Part shown: piece by piece, positions 54,260 to 64,000 of the stretch
Position numbering within the stretch: the first letter of the stretch is position 1
Layout: the number at the start of each line of letters is the position of its first letter
Assembly: GCF_021130785.1 (NCBI RefSeq)
Contig: NW_025777620.1
Coordinates: 62,001 to 126,000, forward strand
Origin: Homalodisca vitripennis
Lineage: Eukaryota; Arthropoda; Insecta; Hemiptera; Cicadellidae
Direction: 5' to 3'
Length of the DNA: 64,000 bases
Made by a program: the position numbers and the translations under genes
The notes under the pieces: model-generated
The model's input: the letters and a program-made list of their open reading frames with translations, nothing else
Database searches by the model: none
What the model was told of the DNA's origin: nothing

Positions 54260-54876
54260 ATGGCGAATAAACTAGATGCAAAAGAAGCAAGGCGACTTGA
54301 AAAATTCAGAGTGTCTTGGCTGCAAAGTTCAAACGTGCTGAACAGGATGAATTAAAAAACTTCTCAAACAAAAATACTATATCATCAAATGCTAATGAGA
54401 CGTCTGCCAATCGTAACATATCAATAACACATGATCGACCGCTCACTGTATCTAAAGCTAGAAAGTTGGATGAGTTAAACCGGAAATTACAAAGTGAGTT
54501 TGCTCAGACCCATTTTAAAGAGTTAGAAGTTGTTCGTGAAAATGAGAAAAAGTACGAACCAATCACCAGAGCCATTAGGGAACAACAACATAGAGAATTG
54601 GAAACACAAAAGATACGTAGTCAAAACCGTATGAAACAGTTGGTAAGATTTCAACCTCAAGCATCAGATCGTCGAACGTTTGAGGATGTAGATTACGATG
54701 ATGAGCCAGAAGTGCAACCTCAAGAGCAATCGATGAAACAGTTGATGGATTCTAAAGTAGTAACACTTGGTTCTCTAGGAGCCCGATACCTTCCAAAATC
54801 CAACGACAAACAGTTTGGTATTTGGTACGATGAAAATCTAGAGCAGCCGTGCCGATTGCTTGTATACTTACAGTAA
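54260..54876 (+). pseudogene. virion-associated protein copy 6, one-base deletion
   Basis: Same missing A as the copy at 38495 (GAAAAATTCAG near 54301), suggesting common descent of these two. Otherwise open. Confidence 0.85.
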
Positions 54877-55190
54877 CAACGCGTGGTGTCTGCGCGGTGG
54901 CGGGACAGCGATGACATGCGTGGTGATTCGCGCGGCGCGGTTCTGACTACCCGTACTCACACTCTTAGTCTCTCTCTAACTAACAATTTTCTGTCCCAGA
55001 TCGGTCTCACACGGTTTTGTCCCAGAAACCGGTCTCGGGTGCTTTGTCCCAGGAACGGCCAAAGTATACTACTGACATGCGTGGTGATTATCGCGCGAGT
55101 GCGCGGTTCTGACTACCCGTAACTCACACGTTTTTTGTCCCAGAACTGGTCTCGGTGCTTTGTCCCAGGAACGGCCAAAGTATAATACTA
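54877..55190. repeat. GC-rich arm leading into satellite, eroded
   Basis: The second subunit is shortened: a ~50-bp piece between TCACAC and GTCCCAGAACTGG is missing. Several indels. Confidence 0.7.
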
Positions 55191-55800
55191 CTAACGCCTT
55201 CTACCAAATCTCAGCAATCTCATATAACACACTAATAGTGAATGGAAATCAAAAGATATCGAAACTAACAAAACATTAAATGTTTCCTACCCAAACGTAC
55301 ATTAATTCTTTGAAAATTGATTTTATTTAGTTTTAGTCACATTGTACTATTTATGTCATATGTAAAAGCCTTATACTAACATCTCAGCTTCCTAATAGTA
55401 ACACACTATTGTGAATACAAATCAAAAGATAACGAAAACTAACAAAACATTAAGTGGTTTCCTAAGAAACGTAAATTATTCTTTGGAAAATAATTTTATT
55501 CATTTTTAGCCACATTGTACGATTTACTGATATTGATTGAACGCCTAATTCGAAATCTCAGTTAACTAGTAGTAACGCTTGTATAATTATGCAAATCAAA
55601 AGATAACGAAACTAACATAACATTAATGTGGTTTCCTAGGAAACGTAAATTATTCTTTGAAAAATTATTTTATTCAGTTTAGTCACATGGGTAACTATTT
55701 CTGATATATTAAACGTCTTCTACTAAATCTCAGCAAACTAATAGTAACACACAATAGTTAATAATACAAATCAAAATATATCTAAACTAACAAAACACAA
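55191..55800. repeat. ~170-bp satellite block, left part
   Basis: About 3.5 units, indel-rich, cut by the piggyBac element at the AAAACATTAA site. Confidence 0.88.
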
Positions 55801-58800
55801 GGGGGTTCGGTATGTGCCCTATCCTTCCCATGTTAATTTGAACCAATTTTATGTACCATTTTCTCAGAACCCTTCACTGCATGATTTTTTTTTAATTTAA
55901 GGAGAAAAAAATATATTACCTTCTAAATGCATAATATATACTAAGAAAAATAATTACAAAAAATCTAACTTACCCTAATTGTCCTAATTAGGCAAATAAT
56001 TTGGTATGGGTCTCAAAAGGGACACTGTGCGCATCCGTCAAATATATCCAATCTCAGTACTTTTGTTGTTGTTATCTAGTAACTGTTTTGTTAAAAACAT
56101 AAAATTTCATTATCGCTAAGTCATTAAAAATGTTTAAAAAAGGATATTTTTATATGATATGAATGCTATTTTACTAATTTCATTAAATAAAAATTATATT
56201 TACAACTACTAGCAAAATCACACAAATTACATTGTACTGTTCTTGAACACAGTGGGCCTACTGATAATTATTCATTCTGATACAAATAAAACCAGTTCTT
56301 TTTATTGTGCAAACAACAAATGAACGTTGCATTTAGTACATTAAGAGAAGTTTTTGCTGAACAAATAGGAAACTTGCAATCTTTGGCGACTTTCTGTAAA
56401 TTGCAGGCAGTGAGCAACCTGGTCAAGCCGAATGTCCCTTTGGTGGAGCTGGAGCTGCAGGTCCCTTTCTTTTTCTTTTCTTGGATCAGCTCTTCACTAC
56501 ATTTGCGTGGCTGACCTCTTCCTGGCGTAACAGGTTTTTTCCCTGTTTACAGAGACTTACGCTCAATTCCATGCGAAAGTACTCAGTTTCATGGTTGAAA
56601 GATTCCCCTCTTTGCTTATTGCTTCTTGTGTACAACAACCAGGCGTTTACAATCATTAGGTCAAGAAGATGGTGAAATAATCTAAAGTACCATTCTTTGC
56701 TTCTGAGGGTATTTTGTATCTACCAATCAAACTATCCAGTAGGTCAACGAACCCCTCCCATATGTTTGTTGTAATATCGTAACAATCTTTGGACAATCAA
56801 TTTGAACATTTTTCCTTTTGTTGTCCTGTCAAAAACCGCTTGACAGAGGTTTTTGGATTCTCTCCCACAAAGGTCGATGACAAATTCACAGTTTTATTGT
56901 CCTCTCCAGGCAATAGCGGATATTTCAACTCCCTCTACAGTACACAACAACATTCCTCAGAGGATCCACGGGCATCTTGTTGAAGGTCTTCTCATCCGTC
57001 AACTTGTACATTTGAGAATCTGTTACGGCGAAATTACCTAAACAGTGTACTGTTTTTTTTCTTCTCCATCTCTACAAGAAAGTGGTAATGTCGGTATAGT
57101 AATTATCAAAGTAAAGTTTATGATGACATGAGAGGTATGTTTCGTGCTAGTCTCACAACTACATTGGCAACTTGGGCTAGATCTGGTTCTCCCAGAACTT
57201 TTCTTAGATGGAGGGTCAATTTTTTCAAGGCCAGTAGATATCGTCTGCTTTATACACAAAATCCGTGACTCCACTAAAACAAATAATTTATAACCCCACT
57301 TATGAGGTTTCATTGGTAAGTACTGTTTTCAGGAAGTGGCGGGCCTTAGTTGCGCATATCTGTTCATCGACAGAGAACGACTCTTCCATCGGTAAATGAG
57401 TGCAACATCGGTCCATTAAAAAATGTTAATAACGGTCTTATTTTTGTGTAATCGGTCATGACCTACCTGTCCAGAGGTATCATAATATTATCGTTAAAAT
57501 GCCGATATCTTTTTATTGTTTCAAACTGACCAACAGACATTGTCTCGGTTATCAGCCTATTACCGAGAATTTCATTCATTCCAATACTTTCTTGAATTGG
57601 TAATGTGTACAAGGACATCATCGTACAAATACCAATAAACTTCCTAAGGTTTGTTGGCGTTATGGTTGTATGGGTTTGTATGGGATCTGATTGTATACTA
57701 AATTTGTGTGATTCTCGTACATATTAGATCTACTAAGCCAATCATAAAAAAGACGAATAAAAAAAAACTGTAGAGTGTCTCTAATTCAAGTATATCTTGC
57801 GGTAGTTCAGTTTGCCCTGAAAATTGGTATTGTTCTGAAGGACGTAACATATTTTTATCGGCCCATTTTATTGCCGGCTTAGCCATAGGCCTACTAGACT
57901 GGCTAACTTTATTTTTCTTTGAAGGGGGCGGTGGTGTATTCTGAGATGGAGTATGATTGTCAATAAAACGCCTACCTCTTTTCTGGTAACCTGGTTGCTC
58001 TGTGGAGTGGATGGTGGTGTAGGTTCATTCTCAGATGTCAGATTATTTGTGGAGAAGTTGTGGAAGAGGTCGTAGGTCTACATCTATGTCTTTACAAATA
58101 GGGGATTCAGACGTTGCAATACAATAAAGTAAATCATCACTTGGTTCTTCTGGCACATAACCTAGGTCTACATGTTCATTATTCAAAGTACACGTTGGTT
58201 ACACTCATCGTCACTGTCGTCACTTTTGTCTAAATCGTCCTCACTGTCCACTGGTATAGCCAATGCTTTATCTAATTCGTATATAATTGTTCATCAGTTA
58301 AAAATTCAGACATAATGAACACAAACAGAAGCACAATATAAGATTAGGTTTGCTGCCAAACTCTAGGAACAGACCTGAAAAAGTACAGTAAACAAACAAC
58401 AGGTGGTTTACTACTGCAGTGGATTCACATTGCACGCAGTGGGTCTCAGGAGGAACATAACCGTAATTTTTAACATGATAAATGTATTACGTCCAGTATT
58501 CAAGTGAAAAAATCATTAGTACTAACATTTTTAAGTATATTTGAGACGGTAAAAACATTCTTTTAATTATTAGACTTTTAAACAAAATTATTAGAACGAA
58601 AATAAATAAACAAATACCATATTCCTACTAACAGCTGAAAGCATAGCAACAAAGACAAAAATTAATTTCTGTTGTCCGTCACGTAGCGGTTTCCTAGCGG
58701 AGAAGCTTGGAACTACGTGTCTGTCGCCATGCTTTGGGCTTCTCAAGGAACACTATGCGTTCACGTCCATAAAATAGTTTTACATTAAATAAAAGGGGCA

Positions 58801-59177
58801 AAAATCGGTTTGGGTCTCATGAGGACCCATGATGCGGTGAAGAGAGGCTATCATCATCAAACTTTAGGACACTACTATTTAGACCTTTGTTAACATTTAG
58901 AGCGGAACAAAGTTAAAAAAAAAGAAGTTTTTATTTAATTTGTTGTAAATAAAAAAAATTTATTAATTTTTCGTAAAAATAATTTATAATTAATAATAAT
59001 TTTTTTATAATAAATTTAAAATAGATTTTTATAATGTCTTCCGCTCGAAATGTCAACAAAGGTCTAAATAGTAGTGTCCTAAAGTTTGATAATGATAGCT
59101 TTAAAGGTTTTCTGAGAAAAAAGTACATAAGAATTGGCCAAATTAACATGGGAAGGATAGGGGCATACCGAACCCCC
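55801..59177 (-). mobile_element. degraded piggyBac-family transposon
   Basis: 3,377 bp. Ends are inverted repeats of ~40 bp: GGGGGTTCGGTATG at the left, complementary to CATACCGAACCCCC at the right, extending through CCTATCCTTCCCATG. The right side abuts TTAA (59178-59181) in the satellite; the left side reads ACAA, an apparently altered TTAA. Subterminal copies of GGGTCTC and related motifs occur at both ends (~56010, ~58440, ~58820). The inside holds a broken transposase gene. Confidence 0.85.
56250..58313 (-). pseudogene. piggyBac transposase remnant (DDE_Tnp_1_7 type)
   Basis: The ATG at 58313 opens an acidic N-terminus typical of the family (MSEFLTDEQ, then Asp/Ser-rich), stopped after 13 codons by an in-frame TAG that a frameshift created. 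Later pieces include PMEESFSVDEQI near 57370 and KPHKWGYKLFVL near 57300-57265, which match the conserved catalytic-core region of piggyBac transposases. A Cys-rich C-terminal piece lies at ~56280-56400. At least several frame breaks occur. It cannot encode an active enzyme as written. Confidence 0.8.
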
Positions 59178-59444
59178 TTAAATGTTTCCTAAGAAACGTA
59201 AATTAGTTCTTTTGAAAATAATTTTAATTCAGTTTTTTAGTCACATTGTACTATTTATTATACTTAAACGCTATCTTTCTAAATCTTAGCAATCTAATAG
59301 TAACACACATAGTTAATACAAATCAAAAGATATCGAAAACTAACAAAATATTAAAGTGGTTTTCCTAGGAAACGTAAATTGATTTCTTTGGAAAATTATT
59401 TTATTCAGTTTTATCACATTGTACTATTTATTATATATTAAACG
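59178..59444. repeat. ~170-bp satellite block, right part
   Basis: About 1.5 units after the piggyBac insertion, ending at the inverted GC arm. Confidence 0.88.
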
Positions 59445-60050
59445 CCAGTAGTAATACTTTGGCCGTTCCTGGGACACAAGCACCCGAGACCTGGTTTCTG
59501 GGACAAACCGTGTAAGACCGAAATCTGGACAGAAAAATTGTTAGAGAGCGACTAAGAGTGTGAGTACGGGTAAGTCAGAACCGCGCCGCGCGAATCACCA
59601 CGCATGTCCCATCGCTGTCCCCGCTACCCCCGCGCAGACACTACGCGTTGTTACTGTAAGTATACAAGCAATCGGCACGCGCCTCGTCATCGCCGCGCCG
59701 CGCGACTGCTGAACCGTCACCACCGCCAAGCAATTGGCACATAGCGGCCTCGTCAGCAACCGCGCCGCGCGAGCGCTGAACCGTCACCAGCACCGCGCTG
59801 GAGGCGTGTGCCAATTGCTTGGCGGTGACGATTCAGCAGTCGCGCGCCGCGGCGATGACGAGGCGCGTGCCGATTGCTTGTATACTTACAGTAACAACGC
59901 GTGGTGTATTCGCGTGGCGGGACAGCGAAGACATGCGTGGTGATTCGCGCGGCGTGGTTCTGACTACCCGTACTCACACTCTTAGTCGCTCTCTAACAAT
60001 TTTCTGTCCCAGATTCGGTCTCACACGGTTTGTCCCAGAACCGGTCTCGG
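59445..60050. repeat. ~560-bp GC-rich palindrome
   Basis: Same layout as 36216-36806. Indels are concentrated in the left arm and centre (for example CATAGCGGCCTCG near 59740). Confidence 0.77.
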
Positions 60051-60737
60051 GTGAGCAAACCGAACTTTAAGAGTCGAACCATCTTTACAGAAAACCTAGT
60101 TGCTGTACATTTTAGTAAAAAAAAACTTTTGTTAAATAAACCTATTTACGTAGGTATGAGTATTCTAGACATATCAAAGACACTGATGTATGATTTCCAC
60201 TACAATGTAATGAAAGAGAAGTATGGATCTAATATAAAAATGGTGTACACCGATACCGATTCCCTGATATATGACATCAAAACTAAAAACTTCTACGAAG
60301 ACATGAAACATATAATTGGATTATTTGATACAAGTGACTACCCCAACCCCAACCAATATGGGCTCCCCCACGTAAACAAAAAAGTTCTGGGTAAAATGAA
60401 AGATGAACTTAATGGTCGAATCATGCGAGAGTTTGTAGGACTACGATCCAAGATGTATGCGAGCAATATAGAAGACAACCATTTCATAAAGAGGTCTAAG
60501 GGCGTGAAAAAAGCTGTAGTTGAAAATGAAATTACCTTTAGCAACTATAAAGACTGTTTGTTTAGTAACATCGAGCACTACAAAACGATGAATACAATTC
60601 GGAGTCAAGCACACAATCTCTACAGCGTAGAACACCATAAAGTGGTACTTTCATCAAAGGACGACAAACGTTTCGTACTCGAAGACAATATCCGAACCCT
60701 AGCATGGGGTCATCATAGAATATGCGAAAACTGTTAA
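60051..60737 (+). CDS. pPolB C-terminal fragment, open copy
   Basis: 229 open codons, protein identical to 36807-37493. Confidence 0.83.
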   Translation: MSKPNFKSRTIFTENLVAVHFSKKKLLLNKPIYVGMSILDISKTLMYDFHYNVMKEKYGSNIKMVYTDTDSLIYDIKTKNFYEDMKHIIGLFDTSDYPNPNQYGLPHVNKKVLGKMKDELNGRIMREFVGLRSKMYASNIEDNHFIKRSKGVKKAVVENEITFSNYKDCLFSNIEHYKTMNTIRSQAHNLYSVEHHKVVLSSKDDKRFVLEDNIRTLAWGHHRICENC

Positions 60738-60744
60738 ATTGTAA

Positions 60745-61426
60745 ATGTATGTAAGAGAACATACTATGGAAATTCAAGTGTATTGCAGAGAGAAATTCGA
60801 AGACCAATTTTTACCTAGCCCGTTACGGTGTCTTATTGTAGGACCGTCTGGGTGTGGTAAAACGAACTTGTTATTGAATTTCATTTTACAACAAAGATGG
60901 AGTTCCGTTCAAGAATCTATACGTGTTTAGTCGTTCAATAGAACAACCTGCATATGTAGATCTGCGTGAACAATACAGTAGATTAGAAAAAAACCTCAGA
61001 AGACACATTGCGTTTTTCTATTCTTCCTGTCAAGATCTCATTTCTATCGATGACTGCAAACCAAACTCACTTGTGGTATTCGATGACTGCCTCCTAGAAG
61101 AGCAAACTAAAATCAAAAGACTATTTCATTAGAGGACGTCATAAAGGGATTTCTTGTGTCTACCTGAGTCAGAGCTATGGTCGGGTTGATATGCAGGTCA
61201 TACGAAACAATGTTAATCTGTTGTGTCTGTTTACAATGAACAAGTACTATACAAAGAGAGTGTTCCAGGACTTTGTAGGTTCTGACATGACTTTCAACCA
61301 ATTTGAGGCTCTCTGTTTTTGAGTGCTGGAAAACACCTCATGGATTCATATCTATTAATACTACAGCTAAACCACAAAAAAGGAAATATATGTGCAATTT
61401 TAAAAAGGAAACTATGTGTTGAATAA
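60745..61426 (+). pseudogene. packaging ATPase, last copy (four one-base insertions)
   Basis: 682 bp instead of 678. Extra bases lie near 60885 (ATTTTAC), 61118 (CAAAAGAC), 61316 (GTTTTTGAG) and 61400 (AATTTTAAAA), each lengthening a homopolymer by one. Without them the sequence matches the intact copies, so miscalled homopolymers are as likely as real decay. Confidence 0.85.
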
Positions 61427-61449
61427 TACTTCGTTGTAAAACGTACCAG

Positions 61450-61694
61450 TATAAACGTAATTTGACGTTTAAGTATAAACGTAATTTGACGTTTAAGTAT
61501 AAACGTAATTTGACGTTTAAGTATAAACGTAATTTAACGTTCATAAACGTAATTTGACGTTCATAAACGTAATTTGACGTTTAAATATAAACGTAATTTA
61601 ACGTTCATAAACGTAATTTGACGTTCAAGTATAAACGTAATTTGACGTTCATAAACGTAATTTGACGTTCATAAACGTAATTTGACGTTCCAGA
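61450..61694. repeat. 20/24-bp minisatellite array
   Basis: About 11 units. Confidence 0.9.
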
Positions 61695-61754
61695 GTAAAC
61701 GTGACTTGAAAGATTTGAAGAAAAACTCTGTATCTATTACAATAAGTATACAAC

Positions 61755-62373
61755 ATGGCGAATAAACTAGATGCAAAAGAAGCAAGGCGACTTGAAAAAA
61801 TTCAGAGTGTCTTGGCTGCAAAGTTCAAACGTGCTGAACAGGATGAATTAAAAAACTTCTCAAACAAAAATACTATATCATCAAATGCTAATGAGACGTC
61901 TGCCAATCGTAACATATCAATAACACATGATCGACCGCTCACTGTATCTAAAGCTAGAAAGTTGGATGAGTTAAACCGGAAATTACAAAGTGAGTTTGCT
62001 CAGACCCATTTTAAAGAGTTAGAAGTTGTTCGTGAAAATGAGAAAAAGTACGAACCAATCACCAGAGCCATTAGGGAACAACAACATAGAGAATTGGAAA
62101 CACAAAAGATACGTAGTCAAAACCGTATGAAACAGTTGGTAAGATTTCAACCTCAAGCATCAGATCGTCGAACGTTGGAGGATGTAGATTACGATGATGA
62201 GCCAGAAGTACAAACCTCAAGAGCAATCGATGAAACAGTTGATGGATTCTAAAGTAGTAACACTTGGTTCTCTAGGAGCCCGATACCTTCCAAAATCCAA
62301 CGACAAACAGTTTGGTATTTGGTACGATGAAAATCTAGAGCAGCCGTGCCGATTGCTTGTATACTTACAGTAA
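61755..62373 (+). pseudogene. virion-associated protein copy 7, one-base insertion
   Basis: 619 bp: one extra A near 62212 (ACAAACC for ACAACC) ends the frame at codon 165, and RTLEDV replaces RTFEDV. The rest of the gene is present downstream in another frame. Confidence 0.85.
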
Positions 62374-62637
62374 CAACGCGTGGTGTCTGCGCGGTGGCGG
62401 GACAGCGATGACATGCGTGGGTGATTCGCGCGGCGCAATTCTGACTACCCGTACTCACACTCTTAGTCGCTCTCTAACAATTTTCTGTCCCAGATTCGGT
62501 CTCACACGGTTTGTCCCAGAACCGGTCTCGGGTGCTTTGTCCCAGGAACGGCCATACTCACAATTGTGGTAAATAAACACACGCGTGGTGTCTGCGCGGT
62601 GGCGGGACAGCGATGACATGAGCAGTATACTTTAGTA
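62374..62637. repeat. GC-rich spacer, variant ending in minisatellite
   Basis: Same variant as 395-655, here after a long gene copy. This shows the long and short gene copies share both spacer types. Confidence 0.7.
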
Positions 62638-64000
62638 GTAATTTGACGTTCATAAACGTAATTTTGACGTTTAAGTATAAACGTAATTTAACGTTCATAA
62701 AACGTAATTTGACGTTCATAAACGTAATTTGACGTTCAAGTATAAACGTAATTTGACGTTCACGTAATAAACGTAATTTAACGTTCATAAACGTAAATTT
62801 AGACGTTCATAAACGTAATTTAACGTTCATAAACGTAATTTGACGTTCATAAACTTAATTTTGACGTTTAAGTAATAAACGTTTTTTAACGTTCATAAAC
62901 GTAATTTGACGTTTCATAAACGAAATTTGACGTTCAAAAAACGTAAATTTGACGTTTAAGTATAAACGTAATTTAACGTTTATAAACGTAATTTGATGTT
63001 TTTAAAACGTAATTGACGTTCATAAAACGTAGTTCGACGACGTTCAAAAAACGTAATTCAACATTCATAAACGTAATTTGAATTTCATAAAACGTAATTT
63101 TAACTCTTAAGAATAAACGTAATTTAACGTTCATAAACGTATTGTAAACGTTCATTAACGTAACTTGACGTTCATAAAACGTAATTTGACGTTTATACAC
63201 GTAATTTGGCGTTTAAGTATAAACGTAATGTAACGTTCATAAACGTAATTCGAACGTTCATAAACGTAATTTGGACGTTCATAAATGTAATTTGACGTTT
63301 AATTATAAACGTAATTTAACGTTTCATAAACGTAGTTTCGACGTTCATAAACGTAATTCGACGTTCATAAACGTAATTTGAATTTCATAAACGTAATTTT
63401 ACGTTTAAGAATAAACGTAATTTAACGTTCATAAACGTAATTTGACGTTCATAAACGTAATTTAACGTTCATAAACGTAATTTGACGTTCATAAACTTAA
63501 TTTGACGTTTAAGTATAAACGTTTTTTAACGTTCATAAACGTAATTTGACGTTCATAAAACGAAATTTGACGTTCAAAAACGTAAATTTGACGTTTAGGT
63601 ATAAACGTAATTTAACGTTTATAAACGTAATTTGATGTTTTTAAACGTAATTGACGTTCATAAACGTAGTTCGGACGTTCAAAAAACGTAATTCAACATT
63701 CATAAACGTAATTTGAATTTCATAAACGTAATTTTAAACCTCTTGTAAGAATAAACGTAATTTAACGTTCATAAAACTATTGTAACGTTCATTAACGTAA
63801 CTTGACGTTCATAAACGTAATTTGACGTTTCATAAATGTAATTTGACGTTTAAATTATAAACGTAATTTGACGTTCATAAACGTTAATTTGACGTTTATA
63901 AACGTAATTTGGCGTTCATAAACGTAATTAGACGTTTAAGTATAACCGTAATTTGACGTTTAAGTATAAACGAAATTTAACGTTCATAAACGTAATTTGA
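62638..64000. repeat. 20/24-bp minisatellite array, indel-rich, running off the window
   Basis: The longest array (over 1.36 kb). Two similar ~0.6-kb blocks (about 62860-63300 and 63490-63900) repeat the same order of variants. The first has more one-base insertions (AACGTAATTTTGACG, CATAAAACG). No gene seen. Confidence 0.9.

Noticed and set aside
56305..57041. Three + strand ORFs of 62-69 codons
   Set aside because: They lie antisense to the piggyBac transposase remnant and show no motif.

Overview
The window is eukaryotic, AT-rich, non-ribosomal, non-tRNA DNA made almost entirely of mobile and virus-derived sequence. Spliceosomal signals, AATAAA sites, a Polinton/Maverick, two TTAA-inserted piggyBac-type families and two satellite families suggest an animal, probably an arthropod. 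No ordinary host gene was recognised.

Region 1 (6176-24057) is one full-length Polinton of 17,882 bp, flanked by a 6-bp duplication (TAAACG) and inserted into a ~170-bp satellite. It has 332-bp outer terminal inverted repeats and a second, inner inverted repeat of ~0.7 kb. Left-arm genes read rightward: a small ORF, dUTPase, an unknown two-part ORF and protein-primed DNA polymerase B. Right-arm genes read leftward: a secreted coiled-coil protein, an exonuclease-like protein, a two-BIR protein, integrase, packaging ATPase, a virion-associated protein, a fibre-like protein, a PLA2-domain protein, protease, penton-like protein and major capsid-like protein. The two sets converge at 13.44-13.61 kb. 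Each arm carries the same TATA promoter, short leader exon and 5' intron, and each intron holds repeated ~40-52 nt hairpins with compensatory stem changes. In the left arm, splicing itself creates the dUTPase ATG. Several Polinton genes are broken by single extra bases in homopolymers.

Region 2 (1-6175 and 24058-64000) is a macro-array. Its unit contains a fragment of a second, diverged Polinton/adintovirus-like genome: C-terminal pPolB fragment, packaging ATPase, an array of 20/24-bp minisatellite, and the N-terminal part of a virion-associated protein (205 aa as it stands). A GC-rich spacer joins this to a block of ~170-bp satellite bracketed by inverted GC-rich arms, and a ~560-bp palindrome leads into the next pPolB fragment. 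There are six pPolB/ATPase copies and seven long 205-aa-gene copies, plus four short decayed copies. Four ATPase copies are intact and give identical proteins. One unit (38.5-41.7 kb) lacks the satellite.

Other insertions: two copies of a ~738-bp piggyBac-type MITE (2069-2806, 30094-30831), which sit at the same point of a ~6-kb duplicated segment, and a 3.4-kb degraded piggyBac transposon (55801-59177) inside a satellite block.

Limits: family assignments rest on motifs read by eye. Satellite blocks after ~41.8 kb are rich in 1-3 base indels, so consensus errors are likely there.
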